Assembly: GCA_963169045.1 (NCBI GenBank)
Contig: CAUJDF010000099.1
Location: 1 to 64,000 of the forward strand
Reading direction: 5' to 3'
From: Myxococcota bacterium
GTDB lineage: Bacteria > Myxococcota_A > Bradymonadia > UBA7976 > UBA1532
Length of the DNA stretch: 64,000 nt
The notes under the pieces were generated by a model. The model was not told where the DNA came from, searched no databases, and saw only the letters and a list, made by a program, of their open reading frames with translations. Position 1 is the stretch's first letter; the number at the start of each line of letters is the position of its first letter. A program made the translations under genes and the position numbers. This document shows, one piece after another, positions 32,974 to 42,615 of the stretch.

Positions 32974-35079
32974 GTGGTGCAGGCGAGCGAGGGCGAGATC
33001 AAGGTGGTCGTGTGGGGCGCCGGGCCGCTGGCCTGGTGGCGCACGCGATCGTTGGCGGGCGCCAGGTGGCAGTCGGGCACGCTCGACGCGGGCATCGTCC
33101 TGGCGCGCGGCAGGCTGCGGGTCAGCCCCGGACACGAGCTCGACGCCTCGGTGTCTTCCTTCCCCCCGTTGCCGGGGCTGCACCACTGTCGCATGTCGCT
33201 GGCCGGCGTCGACGACGAGGCGGTGAGCCTGCCCGTCGTCCCCGGCTTGCGCGCCATGGCCGGGCAGTTCGCCAACACTGCGACGGTGGCGGTCGACGGT
33301 CCGGGCATCGTCGCCGTCCCGCGCGCCTGGCGGCGCTCGCCGCTCGCGCCGCGCTTCCTGCGGCCGTGGAGCGATCTCGGGTGGTCGTTCGCCTGTCACG
33401 ACGACTACTTCCGCACCTACCTGCGCGCGAGCACGCGGCTCGTCACCGGCGACGCCGGTTACGTCCGTGTCGAGGAGGGCGAGAGCGTCGCCGTCCTGCC
33501 TGCCGATCCCACGGCGGCGATCGCCGCGCGGCTCGCGCCGAACGTGCTCGAGACGCTGCTCGTCCATGGGCCCGGCGAGCTGGCCGCCGCCTGGCGTCGC
33601 GAGGAGTTGGGCGAGGTCGGCTGGATCGTCCGCCAGCGTATCGAGGGGCTGCTGCTCGCCGCGCTGAGCGCCAACCAGACCGACGCCGAGGTCGGCGGCG
33701 CCGCCGGCCCCGTCTTCGTCGCCAGCCGCGACGAGCGGTCGGTACGGTACGCCCCGCTGGCCCATGTGCGCGTGCTCGTCGAGCTGCCGCCGGTGCCCGG
33801 CCCCGAGGAGTTCTGGCGCTCAATGGAGGCGCCGGCCACGGGGGCCGACGACCGGCGGCCGCAGCTGCGCCCGTGGAACGCGCTGCGTACCGTCCTCGTC
33901 GACTCGAGCGACGTCCGCAAGCTGCGCGCGTGGCTCACCGACGGCCGGGTGCCTTTCACCCATCTCGAGCTGCCGCGCATCCAGCCGCTCCTCGGTCGCG
34001 GCGTCGCGCTGGATGTGTTCGCGGCGGCGTCGCTCGAGGCGTCGCGGACGCAGCCGCCCGCGGTCGCGTCGGCGCCGCCCTCGTCGCTCGGCGCTCCGCT
34101 CCCCACGCCGGCGCCCCACGCCGCGCCGCCGTCCTCGTCGACCGCCGCGCCGCCGTCGACCGCCGCCGCGCCGCCGCCCTCGTCGACCGCCGCTGCGCCG
34201 CCGCCCGCCGCCGCGCCGCCGCCCTCGTCGACCGCCGCCGCGCCGCCGCCCTCGTCGACCGCCGCCGCGCCGGCGCCCCCTGCGCAACCGGCGGCCGTGC
34301 CCGCGGCGCCGCTGCTCTTGCCGCCCGCTGCGACGCCGGCGCCCCCGGCCGCAACGCCGGCGCCCCCGGCCGCAACGCCCGCGCCCGCTGCCGGCCTCGG
34401 CCTCGGCTCGCTCGCCACCGGCCGCGGCCCGGGCGGCGAGCGCCCGCCCGCCGACCTCGTCGCCCTCGGCAGGCGGCCGGCCGAGCCGCCCGCGAAGCCC
34501 GCCGGGAGTGGTGTGCCGCGCACCGAGCCGGACGCCTTGCGCGACTGGCCCGCGCCGCCCGAGCCCCCCGGCCGGCGTCGCCGGGGCGTGATGGACCGCG
34601 TGCTCGACCTGTTCCGACCCGGCGAGGAGGACGCCACCGACGACGCGAGCGCCGCACCGTCCGCCGCCCCGCCGCCGCCCGCCGTGCCGCCCCGCCCGGA
34701 GCCCACGACGGGGCCGGTGCCCCCGCGGCCGCCGCCCGCGGGCGTCACGGAGCCGCCGCCCGAGACGACCGAGCTCCCGGCCCTGCGCGCCGACGACGAC
34801 GCCGAGGCGGAGCCCGAGGACCGCACGCTGGACGGCTCCGACGAGCCGATCCGCTACGACCCGGTACGCGTCGCGATCGCCGTCCCGCACCGGCCCGACA
34901 CGGTGCGGCTCGTCGCCGAGCGCGACGGCCACCCCTTCGACGGCCTGACGCTGCGCCCGTCACCGGAGTACGTGCCCAACGGGGCGGCCTACGAGGTGAT
35001 CGGCGGCCCGCCGCCGATCGATGCCGTCCTCCGGGTGGAGTTCGAGCCGCAGGACGTCGACGCGGAGTCGGAGGCGTGA
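32974..35079 (+). CDS. first protein of the Hsp70/tubulin operon, Pro/Ala-rich
   Basis: This 701-residue protein starts at one of two adjacent GTG codons with GGGGAC upstream; the open frame further upstream runs antisense to the previous gene. Residues 1-350 form a domain I cannot place, with no signal peptide (IKVVVWGAGPLAWW near the start). Residues about 365-560 are a Pro/Ala/Ser-rich linker encoded by imperfect repeats, and the last 80 residues are a small folded domain (VRIAVPHRPDTVRLVAERDG-like). It overlaps the Hsp70-like gene by 4 bases (GTGA). It could resemble the poorly characterised bpX-type proteins of vWA systems, but that is a guess. Confidence 0.65.
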   Translation: MVQASEGEIKVVVWGAGPLAWWRTRSLAGARWQSGTLDAGIVLARGRLRVSPGHELDASVSSFPPLPGLHHCRMSLAGVDDEAVSLPVVPGLRAMAGQFANTATVAVDGPGIVAVPRAWRRSPLAPRFLRPWSDLGWSFACHDDYFRTYLRASTRLVTGDAGYVRVEEGESVAVLPADPTAAIAARLAPNVLETLLVHGPGELAAAWRREELGEVGWIVRQRIEGLLLAALSANQTDAEVGGAAGPVFVASRDERSVRYAPLAHVRVLVELPPVPGPEEFWRSMEAPATGADDRRPQLRPWNALRTVLVDSSDVRKLRAWLTDGRVPFTHLELPRIQPLLGRGVALDVFAAASLEASRTQPPAVASAPPSSLGAPLPTPAPHAAPPSSSTAAPPSTAAAPPPSSTAAAPPPAAAPPPSSTAAAPPPSSTAAAPAPPAQPAAVPAAPLLLPPAATPAPPAATPAPPAATPAPAAGLGLGSLATGRGPGGERPPADLVALGRRPAEPPAKPAGSGVPRTEPDALRDWPAPPEPPGRRRRGVMDRVLDLFRPGEEDATDDASAAPSAAPPPPAVPPRPEPTTGPVPPRPPPAGVTEPPPETTELPALRADDDAEAEPEDRTLDGSDEPIRYDPVRVAIAVPHRPDTVRLVAERDGHPFDGLTLRPSPEYVPNGAAYEVIGGPPPIDAVLRVEFEPQDVDAESEA

Positions 35080-38039
35080 GCGCGCCGGTCTGCCCGCGGT
35101 GCGACGCGGCGGCCGCCGCCCACGATCGATACTGCGCCTTCTGCGGCGAGCCGCTCGCGCGCGTGGCGTGGAGCGCGGCGGGCGGCGACCACCGGACGGG
35201 CGGCGGCAGCGTCCCGATCGGCGCCCAGACGCAGTCGGTGCGCCTCGTCCTCCACAACGACGGGGCCGTCGCCGTCGACGTCGCGCCCCACGCCGACGCG
35301 CACGTCGGGCTGCCCGACTGGATCGACGCGCGCAGCATCGCCGGCCTGGCCGCGCACCTGCCGCCGGGGACGCGGCAGGTCGTCGACCTCCCGCTCGTGC
35401 CGAGCGCGCTCGAGCCGCTCTTCGAAATGCAGGCGCTCGAACGCCTCGGCGGCGGCCTGATCGAGACGACGCTCGTCCTCGTGACCTCGGTGCCCGAGGT
35501 GGCGGGCGCCGAGATCGCCTTCCGCACGTTACGCGTCCAGCTGATCATCGCGCGCGAGCCGTGGCTGCATCCGCGCGGCGCCTACTACCCGTTCCTCGCG
35601 GTCGAGCACGTCCGCGCCGGTCGCAGGGCCCACGTCGTCGAGCTCCACAACGACACGCCGGAGACGCTGACGATCGACGGCGTCGAGGTGGGCGACGATC
35701 CGCGCCCGGCGCCGCCCGGGGCGGTGGAGATCGCCGCCACCTCGGTCCTGCGCCCCGACGCGTCGTGCGACGGCGCGACGTTGGCGCCCGGCGGCCGCCG
35801 CGTCCTCCGCTTCGACCTGCAGCTGCCCGCCCGCTTCGCCGGCGACGTGGCGACGTTCTTCTCCGGGCGCGTGCGCGTCGCCTGCAGCGCCGCCGGCGGC
35901 CGTCGCTCGACGCTCCACGCGCTCGTGCAGGGCGTGCTCGGGGGGGCGCCGGCCGTCCGCTGCGAACCGGGCCGGCAGTTCCATCCGCGGGTGCTCGACG
36001 CGCAGGCGCACACGTTCGAGCTGTTCAACCCGGGCGTCGTGCCGGTGCGGATCCACGGCTGCGAGGTGCTGGCCGGTGACGGCCGCCCCGTGGCCGGGCG
36101 CGATTGGCTGACGATCTGCGACGCGGTCGCCGGCCAGACGCTGGCCGCCGGCGAGCGGCGAGCGATCCGCTACACGCTCGATCCGGCGTTCCGCCCGGAC
36201 GCCGAGCGGGACCAGGCGGTGTGCCGCCGCACCGTGCGCCTGACGCACGACGGCGACGGCGCGGTCACGGAGCTCGGCGTCGAGGGCGAGCTCGGCGCGG
36301 TGGCGGTGGCCCACGACCTCTATCTGGGCGTCGACTTCGGGACGAGCAACTCCACGGCCTGCGTCGCCGCGGTCGAGGGCCTCGTCGCGCTCGACCTCGA
36401 GACGCCCGACGTCGCGCCGCCGCGCGATCAGATGCCGTCGCTGATGTACTACGACGGCGCCGTGGACCGCCGCAGCCCGTTCCTCTTCGGCGTCGACGCG
36501 CGCAGCTCGGCGGCGATCAACCCGGCGAACGTCGTGCGCAGCATCAAGTCCGTGGTCGCCCGGCAGGCCGACGCCGAGCACCACTTCCGGCTGCGCGACG
36601 GCGAGCGCTGGCAGCACGTGCCCTACCGCACCCAGGCCCTCCTCGAGGAGTTCTTCGTCGAGCTGCGCGAGCGGGCGCAGCGCTCCCTCGGCCGTCTGTC
36701 GCCCATGCAGCGCAGCGATCTCGGCATCGAGGGGGTGCGCACCGAGCTGCGCCACGTCGTGCTCGCCCACCCCGTCGAGACGTCGAAGGCCATGCGCGCG
36801 GCGCTGTATGCCGCGGCGCGAGACGCCCGGCTGGTGTCCGACGAGCTCGACGAGGGGGCCTTCTTCGAGCGCATGTGCATCGACGAGGCGACGGCCTGCG
36901 TGCTGGCGTACGTCCACGCGCGCGTCACGGGGCAGGTCGCCGAGACGCACGCGCCGGTCGACGAGGAGCGGGTGGTCGCGGTCGACGTGGGCGGCGGCAC
37001 GACCGACGTCGCCACGGTCCGCGTCGCCGGCATCGCCTCGTACCTCGACAACGCCCAGGCGCAGGTGGACGTGCGCCTCGAGTTCGTCACCGGCGATGCG
37101 AGGTTCGGCGGCGACGACATCGACCTCGCCATCGCGCGCAGCGTCATCGACGCGCTCGCGGCGGCAGTGGCACCCTCGGCCGCGCCGCTCGCCACCGCCG
37201 ATCTCGAAGCCGCGGTCGAGTGCAGCACCTTCTCGCACTTCGAGATCGTCGCCTCGAGCCGCGGCCTTCCCGACACCGAGGCGAAGGCGCTCTTCGAGAT
37301 GGGCGTTCGCGTGCTGAGCGACGCCGAGCGCGCGAAGCGTGAGCTGACGGTCCGGCCGCGCGTCGCGCTCGAGTACCCCGCCGCCCTCCTGCCCCGCGAA
37401 GGCGGCCGCCGCGTCGAGACGGGCGAGCTCATTCGCGTCGAGCTCGACGCCGGCGCCGTCGATGACGCGCTGCGTCAGATGATGCGTCAGCGCCTGCCGC
37501 TGCTCGACACCGCCGTGCGGCGCGCCGGCTGGAGCTGGCCCGAGGTGACGACGCTGCTGCTGACGGGCCAGAGCAACCGGCACCCCGTCCTGCAGCAGGT
37601 CGTGCGCGCGCACGTCGACGAGCGCCGCGGCCCGGGCGCGCCGTCACTGATCGTCGTCGCCCCGTCCGAAGGCACGGCGTTCTGCCCGAAGAAGTGCGTG
37701 GCGGCGGGCGCGGCGATCTGGGGCGCGAGCCACCTCCACGGAGGCTGGATTCGCATCGACCGCACGCTGAGCAAGATGCTGCCGTTCGATCTGCAGGTGC
37801 CGAGCGGACCGGGGCGCTTCCGTGTCGTGCCCGGCCTGGAGCGCGGCGCCGCGCTGCCCGCCACGGCGCAGGTGACGCGCCCGGTGGGCATGGCGACGTA
37901 CACGCTCTACCGCGACAACCGCCCCTACGTCCGCTTCACCGGCCTGCTGCCGGCCTCGGTCCTGACCGTGCGCGTGGACGAGCCCGGCGAGATCGTCCTC
38001 GTCGCCGGCGACCGCGAGATTCGAGGAGATCTGGTCTGA
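35076..38039 (+). CDS. zinc-ribbon, beta-sandwich and Hsp70-like ATPase fusion
   Basis: This 987-residue protein starts at GTG. Residues 6-23 are a zinc ribbon (Cys6, 9, 20, 23). Residues about 45-405 look like two or three Ig-type beta-sandwich domains (VELHNDTPETLTIDGVEVG, FELFNPGVVPVRIHGCEV). From about 415 comes an actin/Hsp70 ATPase: LGVDFGTSNSTA (phosphate 1), VDVGGGTTDVATV near 633-645 (phosphate 2) and LLLTGQSNRHPVLQ near 827 (adenosine). The end is a short beta segment rather than a full DnaK lid. This places a chaperone-type ATPase behind large binding domains. It overlaps its neighbours by 4 and 1 bases and is next to a GrpE-like gene, its likely exchange factor. Confidence 0.87.
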   Translation: MSAPVCPRCDAAAAAHDRYCAFCGEPLARVAWSAAGGDHRTGGGSVPIGAQTQSVRLVLHNDGAVAVDVAPHADAHVGLPDWIDARSIAGLAAHLPPGTRQVVDLPLVPSALEPLFEMQALERLGGGLIETTLVLVTSVPEVAGAEIAFRTLRVQLIIAREPWLHPRGAYYPFLAVEHVRAGRRAHVVELHNDTPETLTIDGVEVGDDPRPAPPGAVEIAATSVLRPDASCDGATLAPGGRRVLRFDLQLPARFAGDVATFFSGRVRVACSAAGGRRSTLHALVQGVLGGAPAVRCEPGRQFHPRVLDAQAHTFELFNPGVVPVRIHGCEVLAGDGRPVAGRDWLTICDAVAGQTLAAGERRAIRYTLDPAFRPDAERDQAVCRRTVRLTHDGDGAVTELGVEGELGAVAVAHDLYLGVDFGTSNSTACVAAVEGLVALDLETPDVAPPRDQMPSLMYYDGAVDRRSPFLFGVDARSSAAINPANVVRSIKSVVARQADAEHHFRLRDGERWQHVPYRTQALLEEFFVELRERAQRSLGRLSPMQRSDLGIEGVRTELRHVVLAHPVETSKAMRAALYAAARDARLVSDELDEGAFFERMCIDEATACVLAYVHARVTGQVAETHAPVDEERVVAVDVGGGTTDVATVRVAGIASYLDNAQAQVDVRLEFVTGDARFGGDDIDLAIARSVIDALAAAVAPSAAPLATADLEAAVECSTFSHFEIVASSRGLPDTEAKALFEMGVRVLSDAERAKRELTVRPRVALEYPAALLPREGGRRVETGELIRVELDAGAVDDALRQMMRQRLPLLDTAVRRAGWSWPEVTTLLLTGQSNRHPVLQQVVRAHVDERRGPGAPSLIVVAPSEGTAFCPKKCVAAGAAIWGASHLHGGWIRIDRTLSKMLPFDLQVPSGPGRFRVVPGLERGAALPATAQVTRPVGMATYTLYRDNRPYVRFTGLLPASVLTVRVDEPGEIVLVAGDREIRGDLV

Positions 38040-38920
38040 TGAACGACGCGACGCCCATCGCCGTCGCCGCCCTCGTGACCGCCGGCGTCGCGGCCGGACT
38101 GGCGGCCTTCGCCTTCGCCTCGACCCGGCGCCTCGCGCGCGCGCTCGCCGCGATGCGCGCGACCGCCGCCGACGGCGCGCCGGGCCCGTCCGCGAGATCG
38201 CCCTCGTGGGACGCGCCCGCCGCGGCGCCGCCCGCCGCACCGCCGGCGCCCGCCGCGGCGACGTTCGCCGCACCGCCGGCGCCCGCCGCACCGCCGGCGC
38301 CCGCCGCGGCTCCGCCCGCCGCACCGCCGGCGCCCGCCGCGGCGCCGCCCGCCGCACCGCCGGCGCCCGCCGCGGCGCCACCCTGCGCCCCCGAGCCGTT
38401 CGTGGCGCTCGCGCGCGCGCTCGTGCGGGTCGAGCGCGAGGGCCGCGAGCTGGCGGCGCAGGTCGACGACGAAGAGCTCGCCGCGAAGCTCCGCGCCGAG
38501 GTCGTCGCCCCGGTGGCGGGCGCGCTGCAGCGGCTCGCGGTCCCCGCCGACGAGGCGGCCCGGCTCCGCGACCACTGGTCGGCCGTCGAGCTGGTGCCGC
38601 TCCTCGACGCCCTCGCGCGCGCCTGGTGCGACGCCGGGACGGCCGCGCGCCAGGGCCGCGCGACGGCGACCCGCGCCGAGTCGCGTCTGCGCGCGCTGCT
38701 CTTCGACGAGCTCGACGCCGGCTGTCGCGCCGCCGGCCTGTTCGGCCTCGATCCCACGATCCCGTTCGAGACCGCCTTCGAGCCGCGCCGCCACCACGCC
38801 GTCGACGGCCGCGACGCGCCCCACGCCGTCGGCCGCGTCGTCGGGCTGCTCGCGCTCGGCCGCGTCGACGTGCACACGGGCCGCGTGCTCGAACGCGCCC
38901 GCGTCGTCGTGGGCCGGTGA
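38039..38920 (+). CDS. membrane-anchored GrpE-like protein
   Basis: The 293-residue protein has an N-terminal membrane segment (about 7-27) and a Pro/Ala repeat linker (60-117). A helical section spans about 120-230. The C-terminal 247-292 (FEPRRHHAVDG, then VGRVVGLLALGRVD and GRVLERARVVVG) matches the beta head of GrpE, the nucleotide exchange factor of DnaK. Normal GrpE is soluble and about 200 residues; this one is tethered. It overlaps the Hsp70-like gene by one base (TGATG). The pairing suggests exchange of nucleotide on that ATPase at the membrane. Confidence 0.75.
   Translation: MNDATPIAVAALVTAGVAAGLAAFAFASTRRLARALAAMRATAADGAPGPSARSPSWDAPAAAPPAAPPAPAAATFAAPPAPAAPPAPAAAPPAAPPAPAAAPPAAPPAPAAAPPCAPEPFVALARALVRVEREGRELAAQVDDEELAAKLRAEVVAPVAGALQRLAVPADEAARLRDHWSAVELVPLLDALARAWCDAGTAARQGRATATRAESRLRALLFDELDAGCRAAGLFGLDPTIPFETAFEPRRHHAVDGRDAPHAVGRVVGLLALGRVDVHTGRVLERARVVVGR
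38216..38390. repeat. 33-bp Pro/Ala tandem repeats in the GrpE-like gene
   Basis: Four to five imperfect 33-base units encode PPAAPPAPAAA and variants, forming a flexible, rigid-rod-like linker between the membrane anchor and the folded part of the protein. The G+C-rich repeats are prone to length change. Confidence 0.75.
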
Positions 38921-38930
38921 GGGGGCCGAC

Positions 38931-40514
38931 GTGACCGCCGGCCCCTGGCCCTTCGACGGGCGACAGTTCGAGCCGCCCCTGGATTGCCCGCAGCCGGGGT
39001 GCGGTCAGAAGATCGCCGCCACCGACGCCGGCGCCCTCGGCCGCTGCGCCGCGTGCGGCGGCCTCTACGAGATCGAGCGACTCACGCGCGCGGCGGGGGA
39101 CCGTCCCCTCGAGTGGCCGCGCCGGGCCGAGGCCCGCTTCTGCACGCTCACGGGGCGCCCGCAGTGGCGCCGTTCGGCCCTCGACTGGTGCGAGCACGGC
39201 GGCGGGCCGGGGCGCGCCTCCGCGGTCGCCGACCTGCACGGCGCGCTGTTCGGCGCGCCCCTGCGGACAGGCACGTTCCAGCTCGAGCTCGCGCCCGGCT
39301 GGCGAACCGACGACCGCCTCGGCGAGCGCCGCGCCGGCACGGACCTCGTGTCCTCGGTGTCGGTGCTGCGCGGGCGGGTCGTCGTCGTCAGCCGCTGCGG
39401 ACAGGTGGTCGTGCTCGATCCGGTCCGCGGCGAGCCCCTTCAGACGCTGGAGTGGCCCGACGCCAGCACGGTGCACGACCTGCCCGACCGCGCCGTCGAG
39501 TTCGCGCCCGCCGGCCGGGGCGCGACCCTGCTCGTCGCGGCGCCGCACATGGCGGTGTTCTTCGACTTGAGCGGCGCGCTGTACGGCAACCCGCGCCCGG
39601 CGGTGCCGCGCGTCGTGCGCCCCGCCTCGGCGACCGGCAGCTTCTGCGCGCCGCCGCTCGCGATCGGTGACGACGACCCGCTGTTCTGCCTCGCGGAGTG
39701 GAACGACGGCGCCGCCTCGCTCCGCTTCTTCACCCGCGAGGGCGAGGAGCACTGGCGCTACGAGCCGCCGGCCCCGCCGGCGCGCGCGCCGATCTACGAC
39801 GAGCGCAGCCGCGAGCTCGTCTGGGTCGACGAGAACCGCTGGGTCTACCTGCTGGGCCTCGACGCCATCCGCGGCCGCGCCGCCGCCGACACGCGGTGGA
39901 GCGATCCGAGCGAGCAGCGCGTCCGCCGCCTCGACGTCCGCTTCACGTCCACCTTCCTCGCCGCCGAGGACCACCGCGGAGACGTCGAACTGTGGCTGGC
40001 GGGCCTCGAGGCGAACGGCGACACGACGCTGTACCGCGCCTCGCTCGACGCCGTCCGGCGCCGCCAGGCCGGCTGGCACTGGGCGGAGCGCACGCTCGGC
40101 GCGCTCGGCGCCGTCCACGCGCTCGCCGCCGGTCGCGGCTCGACCGACGTGCGCAACGCCGGGCGCGACCTCCTCGCGGTGGCCAGCGACCGCGCGGTCT
40201 ACGTGTTCGACAAGCAGGGCACCCGAGAAGGCGCCACCGACGTGATCCGGGGCGGCGACGGCGTCGGCGGCGGCTCCTACGACCTGCCGGTGATCTGCAG
40301 CGCCGGCGTCCTGGTGCGCACCCACGAGGTCCTGTCCCTGAGCGGGGCCGGCACGGCGTGGGGGCACGCGGGCATCAACCCCTGGGCGCGCGTCGAGTCC
40401 ACCTACCGCCACCCGCAGGGGATGGCGGTCCACGGCTGTCGCATCTATCTCGGCGCCGGGCGGAGCGTGCTCGCCTTCGACCTCGTGCGCCGGAACACAT
40501 CGGTGGGTTCATGA
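38931..40514 (+). CDS. zinc-ribbon beta-propeller-like protein
   Basis: The 527-residue protein starts at GTG, 10 bases after the GrpE-like gene. Residues 19-42 form a zinc ribbon (Cys19, 24, 39, 42). The remainder is strand-rich with repeating patterns such as VSVLRGRVVVVSRCGQVVVLDP and ELVWVDENRWVYLLGLD, typical of a PQQ- or WD-like propeller. There is no signal peptide, so it would be cytoplasmic. A propeller could act as a scaffold for the Hsp70-like and vWA proteins. It overlaps the next gene by 4 bases. Confidence 0.75.
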   Translation: MTAGPWPFDGRQFEPPLDCPQPGCGQKIAATDAGALGRCAACGGLYEIERLTRAAGDRPLEWPRRAEARFCTLTGRPQWRRSALDWCEHGGGPGRASAVADLHGALFGAPLRTGTFQLELAPGWRTDDRLGERRAGTDLVSSVSVLRGRVVVVSRCGQVVVLDPVRGEPLQTLEWPDASTVHDLPDRAVEFAPAGRGATLLVAAPHMAVFFDLSGALYGNPRPAVPRVVRPASATGSFCAPPLAIGDDDPLFCLAEWNDGAASLRFFTREGEEHWRYEPPAPPARAPIYDERSRELVWVDENRWVYLLGLDAIRGRAAADTRWSDPSEQRVRRLDVRFTSTFLAAEDHRGDVELWLAGLEANGDTTLYRASLDAVRRRQAGWHWAERTLGALGAVHALAAGRGSTDVRNAGRDLLAVASDRAVYVFDKQGTREGATDVIRGGDGVGGGSYDLPVICSAGVLVRTHEVLSLSGAGTAWGHAGINPWARVESTYRHPQGMAVHGCRIYLGAGRSVLAFDLVRRNTSVGS

Positions 40515-42562
40515 CATCGGGCATCGTCCGCGCCAGCCTCGCCGCGCTGGCGTTCATCCTCGCCGCCGGCTGTCAGCAGCCGGAGATCCGCGTCTGCGAA
40601 GGGGAATCCGAGCGCGTCGAGCCCGGCGGACACATCGTCGAGTCGAAGGTGCGCACCGTCCTCGATCCGACCGCCGGGGGCGTGCTCGCCGGCGCGCCGC
40701 CGGTGACGCCGGGGCGCCCGATGCGCATGTTCCTGCTGCTCGACTACTCGGGCAGCATGTTGCCCGGCTGGGGCCGCGAGGCGGACCCACCGGCGTGCGC
40801 CGACCGCTGCACGTGGGCGGCCTCGCGCCAGCCGCCCGCGCCCGGTCGCCGCGGCCCCGCGCCCGTCCGACCCGACTACTACTACGCGCGCCCCGAGTTC
40901 CGGGACCTCGTCGCCGGCCTCGTCGCCGCGGCGACGCCCGCGGGCGCCGACGTCGGTCTCGAGGTGGTGCTCTTCAACCGGCAGCCGTGGCGCGTGACCG
41001 CCACCGGCGTCGAGCCCTTCGACGCGACCCGCCTCGCCTTCGACCGCAAGGTGGGCGACGCCCCCGCCGAGGCGCTCGGCCGCTCGCTCGAGGTCATCCC
41101 GCCGAACCCGTTCCACGTGCCCGAGGGCGCGCCCATCGACGCCCACCACCCCGCGGCCGCGACGCACTCCACCGAGGCGCTGCGCACCGTCCTCGACGCC
41201 GTCCCCGACGAGGCGGTGGTGTGGATCGTCACCGACAACATCGCCGACATGGCGAGTGGCCACGTCGACGGCGCCGACGCCGCCCGCAACGGCCAGTTCT
41301 ACCGCGAGCTCGAGCAGCGCCCCGAGATCCAGGCCATCGCCACGTACCCGCTCCACCAGCCCGACGAGTGTGGCTGGATGTGCGGGACGTCGCTGATCGT
41401 GTACGGACTCTATGTTTCGAAGCGTGAGCGCAGCCCCAGCGAGGAGCTGCACCGTCTCTGGGGCGTCGACGCCCTCGGCGCGGGACCGCAGCCCACCGGC
41501 TGGCTCTGGAACCCGGCGCTCGCCGCGTACTATGAGCGCCACGGCGGCCGGGCCGACGCGCGGCCGGAGCTGCGCGGCGTGCCGCTGCGCCTCAAGCCGC
41601 TCGACCGGGACGTGCTGCACGTCGCCTTCGACACCGCCCACTGCGGGCAGGCGCTCTGCTGCCGCCGCGCCGAGTTCGGCGACAAGCTCGCCTGCTCGAC
41701 GAAGCTCGTCGTCCGCAACGTGCTGCGCCACCAGCGGGTGACGGGCGCGCAGCTGCGGCTCACCAACGGCCTGATGCTCCCGCGGAAGCCCGACGATCCG
41801 GCGCGTGTGCCGTGGGCGTCGGCGGTGTGCGACGGCACCTTCCGCTCGGTGCGCTGGCTGTCCGGGACCGAGGGCGAGGGCGAGCGCATCGAGCTGGGGG
41901 CGCTCGAGCCGCTCTCGACGCGCGAGATCGAGGTGCTCTTCGAGGTGCCGGCCATCGACGTCGCCTTCCGCGGCGCGCGCGAGCTGCTCGACGTGGCGGT
42001 GACCGAGAACGTGCAGCTGCACGGCACCATCCGCGCCGAGGTCGAGGGCGTGGCGACGGAGCTCTTCCTCGACACGAGCGGCATGGAGGCCATCTACGGC
42101 CTGCCGCAGCTGCCGCGCTTCTTCCGCCAGCAGGACAGGCTCAGCCTGTACCTCGAGCACCCGGCCTCGGCCCTCGTGCGCAACGACGGCCAGCTGCTGG
42201 CGATGATCGTGATCGGCGTCGGCGCCCTGGTCCTCGTCCTCGTCGTGCTCGGGACGATGCTGTTGCAGCGCGTCCACTACACGCTCGTGCTGAACGGGGT
42301 TCAGCACGAGCGTATCTCGCTGCGGCGCTTCTCGGCGTTCCCCGTCGTCCACCAGCAGCGCACCCAGGCGCGCGTGCGCCGAGGCTTCGGAGGGACGCCG
42401 ACGATCGTGGCCGCGAAAGGATACCGGCAGCGGCCGGACGGCGGCGCGTGGGTCATCTCGCGGGGCGCGGGCGGCGACGCGGACGAGCTGCGCGTCGAGC
42501 TGCGTCCGGGCTGGGGCACCACGCGCCGCGCCGCCGGACAGTCGGTCGATTCCGGGTTCTAG
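40511..42562 (+). CDS. vWA-domain lipoprotein with C-terminal membrane segment
   Basis: The 683-residue protein has a lipobox signal (LAAGC, Cys21) and a vWA domain with MIDAS DYSGS (78-82) and VWIVTDNIADM. Cys-containing segments, a beta-rich region (about 400-550), one membrane segment (about 562-584, MIVIGVGALVLVLVVLGTML) and a cytoplasmic-type tail of about 95 residues follow. It would span the inner membrane with the vWA part outside, linking outside ligands with the chaperone and tubulin proteins inside. It overlaps the propeller gene by 4 bases. Confidence 0.85.
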   Translation: MTSGIVRASLAALAFILAAGCQQPEIRVCEGESERVEPGGHIVESKVRTVLDPTAGGVLAGAPPVTPGRPMRMFLLLDYSGSMLPGWGREADPPACADRCTWAASRQPPAPGRRGPAPVRPDYYYARPEFRDLVAGLVAAATPAGADVGLEVVLFNRQPWRVTATGVEPFDATRLAFDRKVGDAPAEALGRSLEVIPPNPFHVPEGAPIDAHHPAAATHSTEALRTVLDAVPDEAVVWIVTDNIADMASGHVDGADAARNGQFYRELEQRPEIQAIATYPLHQPDECGWMCGTSLIVYGLYVSKRERSPSEELHRLWGVDALGAGPQPTGWLWNPALAAYYERHGGRADARPELRGVPLRLKPLDRDVLHVAFDTAHCGQALCCRRAEFGDKLACSTKLVVRNVLRHQRVTGAQLRLTNGLMLPRKPDDPARVPWASAVCDGTFRSVRWLSGTEGEGERIELGALEPLSTREIEVLFEVPAIDVAFRGARELLDVAVTENVQLHGTIRAEVEGVATELFLDTSGMEAIYGLPQLPRFFRQQDRLSLYLEHPASALVRNDGQLLAMIVIGVGALVLVLVVLGTMLLQRVHYTLVLNGVQHERISLRRFSAFPVVHQQRTQARVRRGFGGTPTIVAAKGYRQRPDGGAWVISRGAGGDADELRVELRPGWGTTRRAAGQSVDSGF

Positions 42563-42578
42563 CGATGGTGGGGACGGT

Positions 42579-42584
42579 TATAGT
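42579..42584 (+). promoter_or_regulatory. possible internal -10 element TATAGT
   Basis: TATAGT lies in the 53-base gap between the vWA gene and the small membrane protein gene, the widest gap in this operon. The best -35 at 16-18 bases spacing is weak (TTCTAG or similar). If real, it would let the small membrane protein and tubulin-like genes be made independently. Confidence 0.3.
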
Positions 42585-42615
42585 GCCGCCGAGCCGTGAC
42601 ACAGAGGGGGAACGG

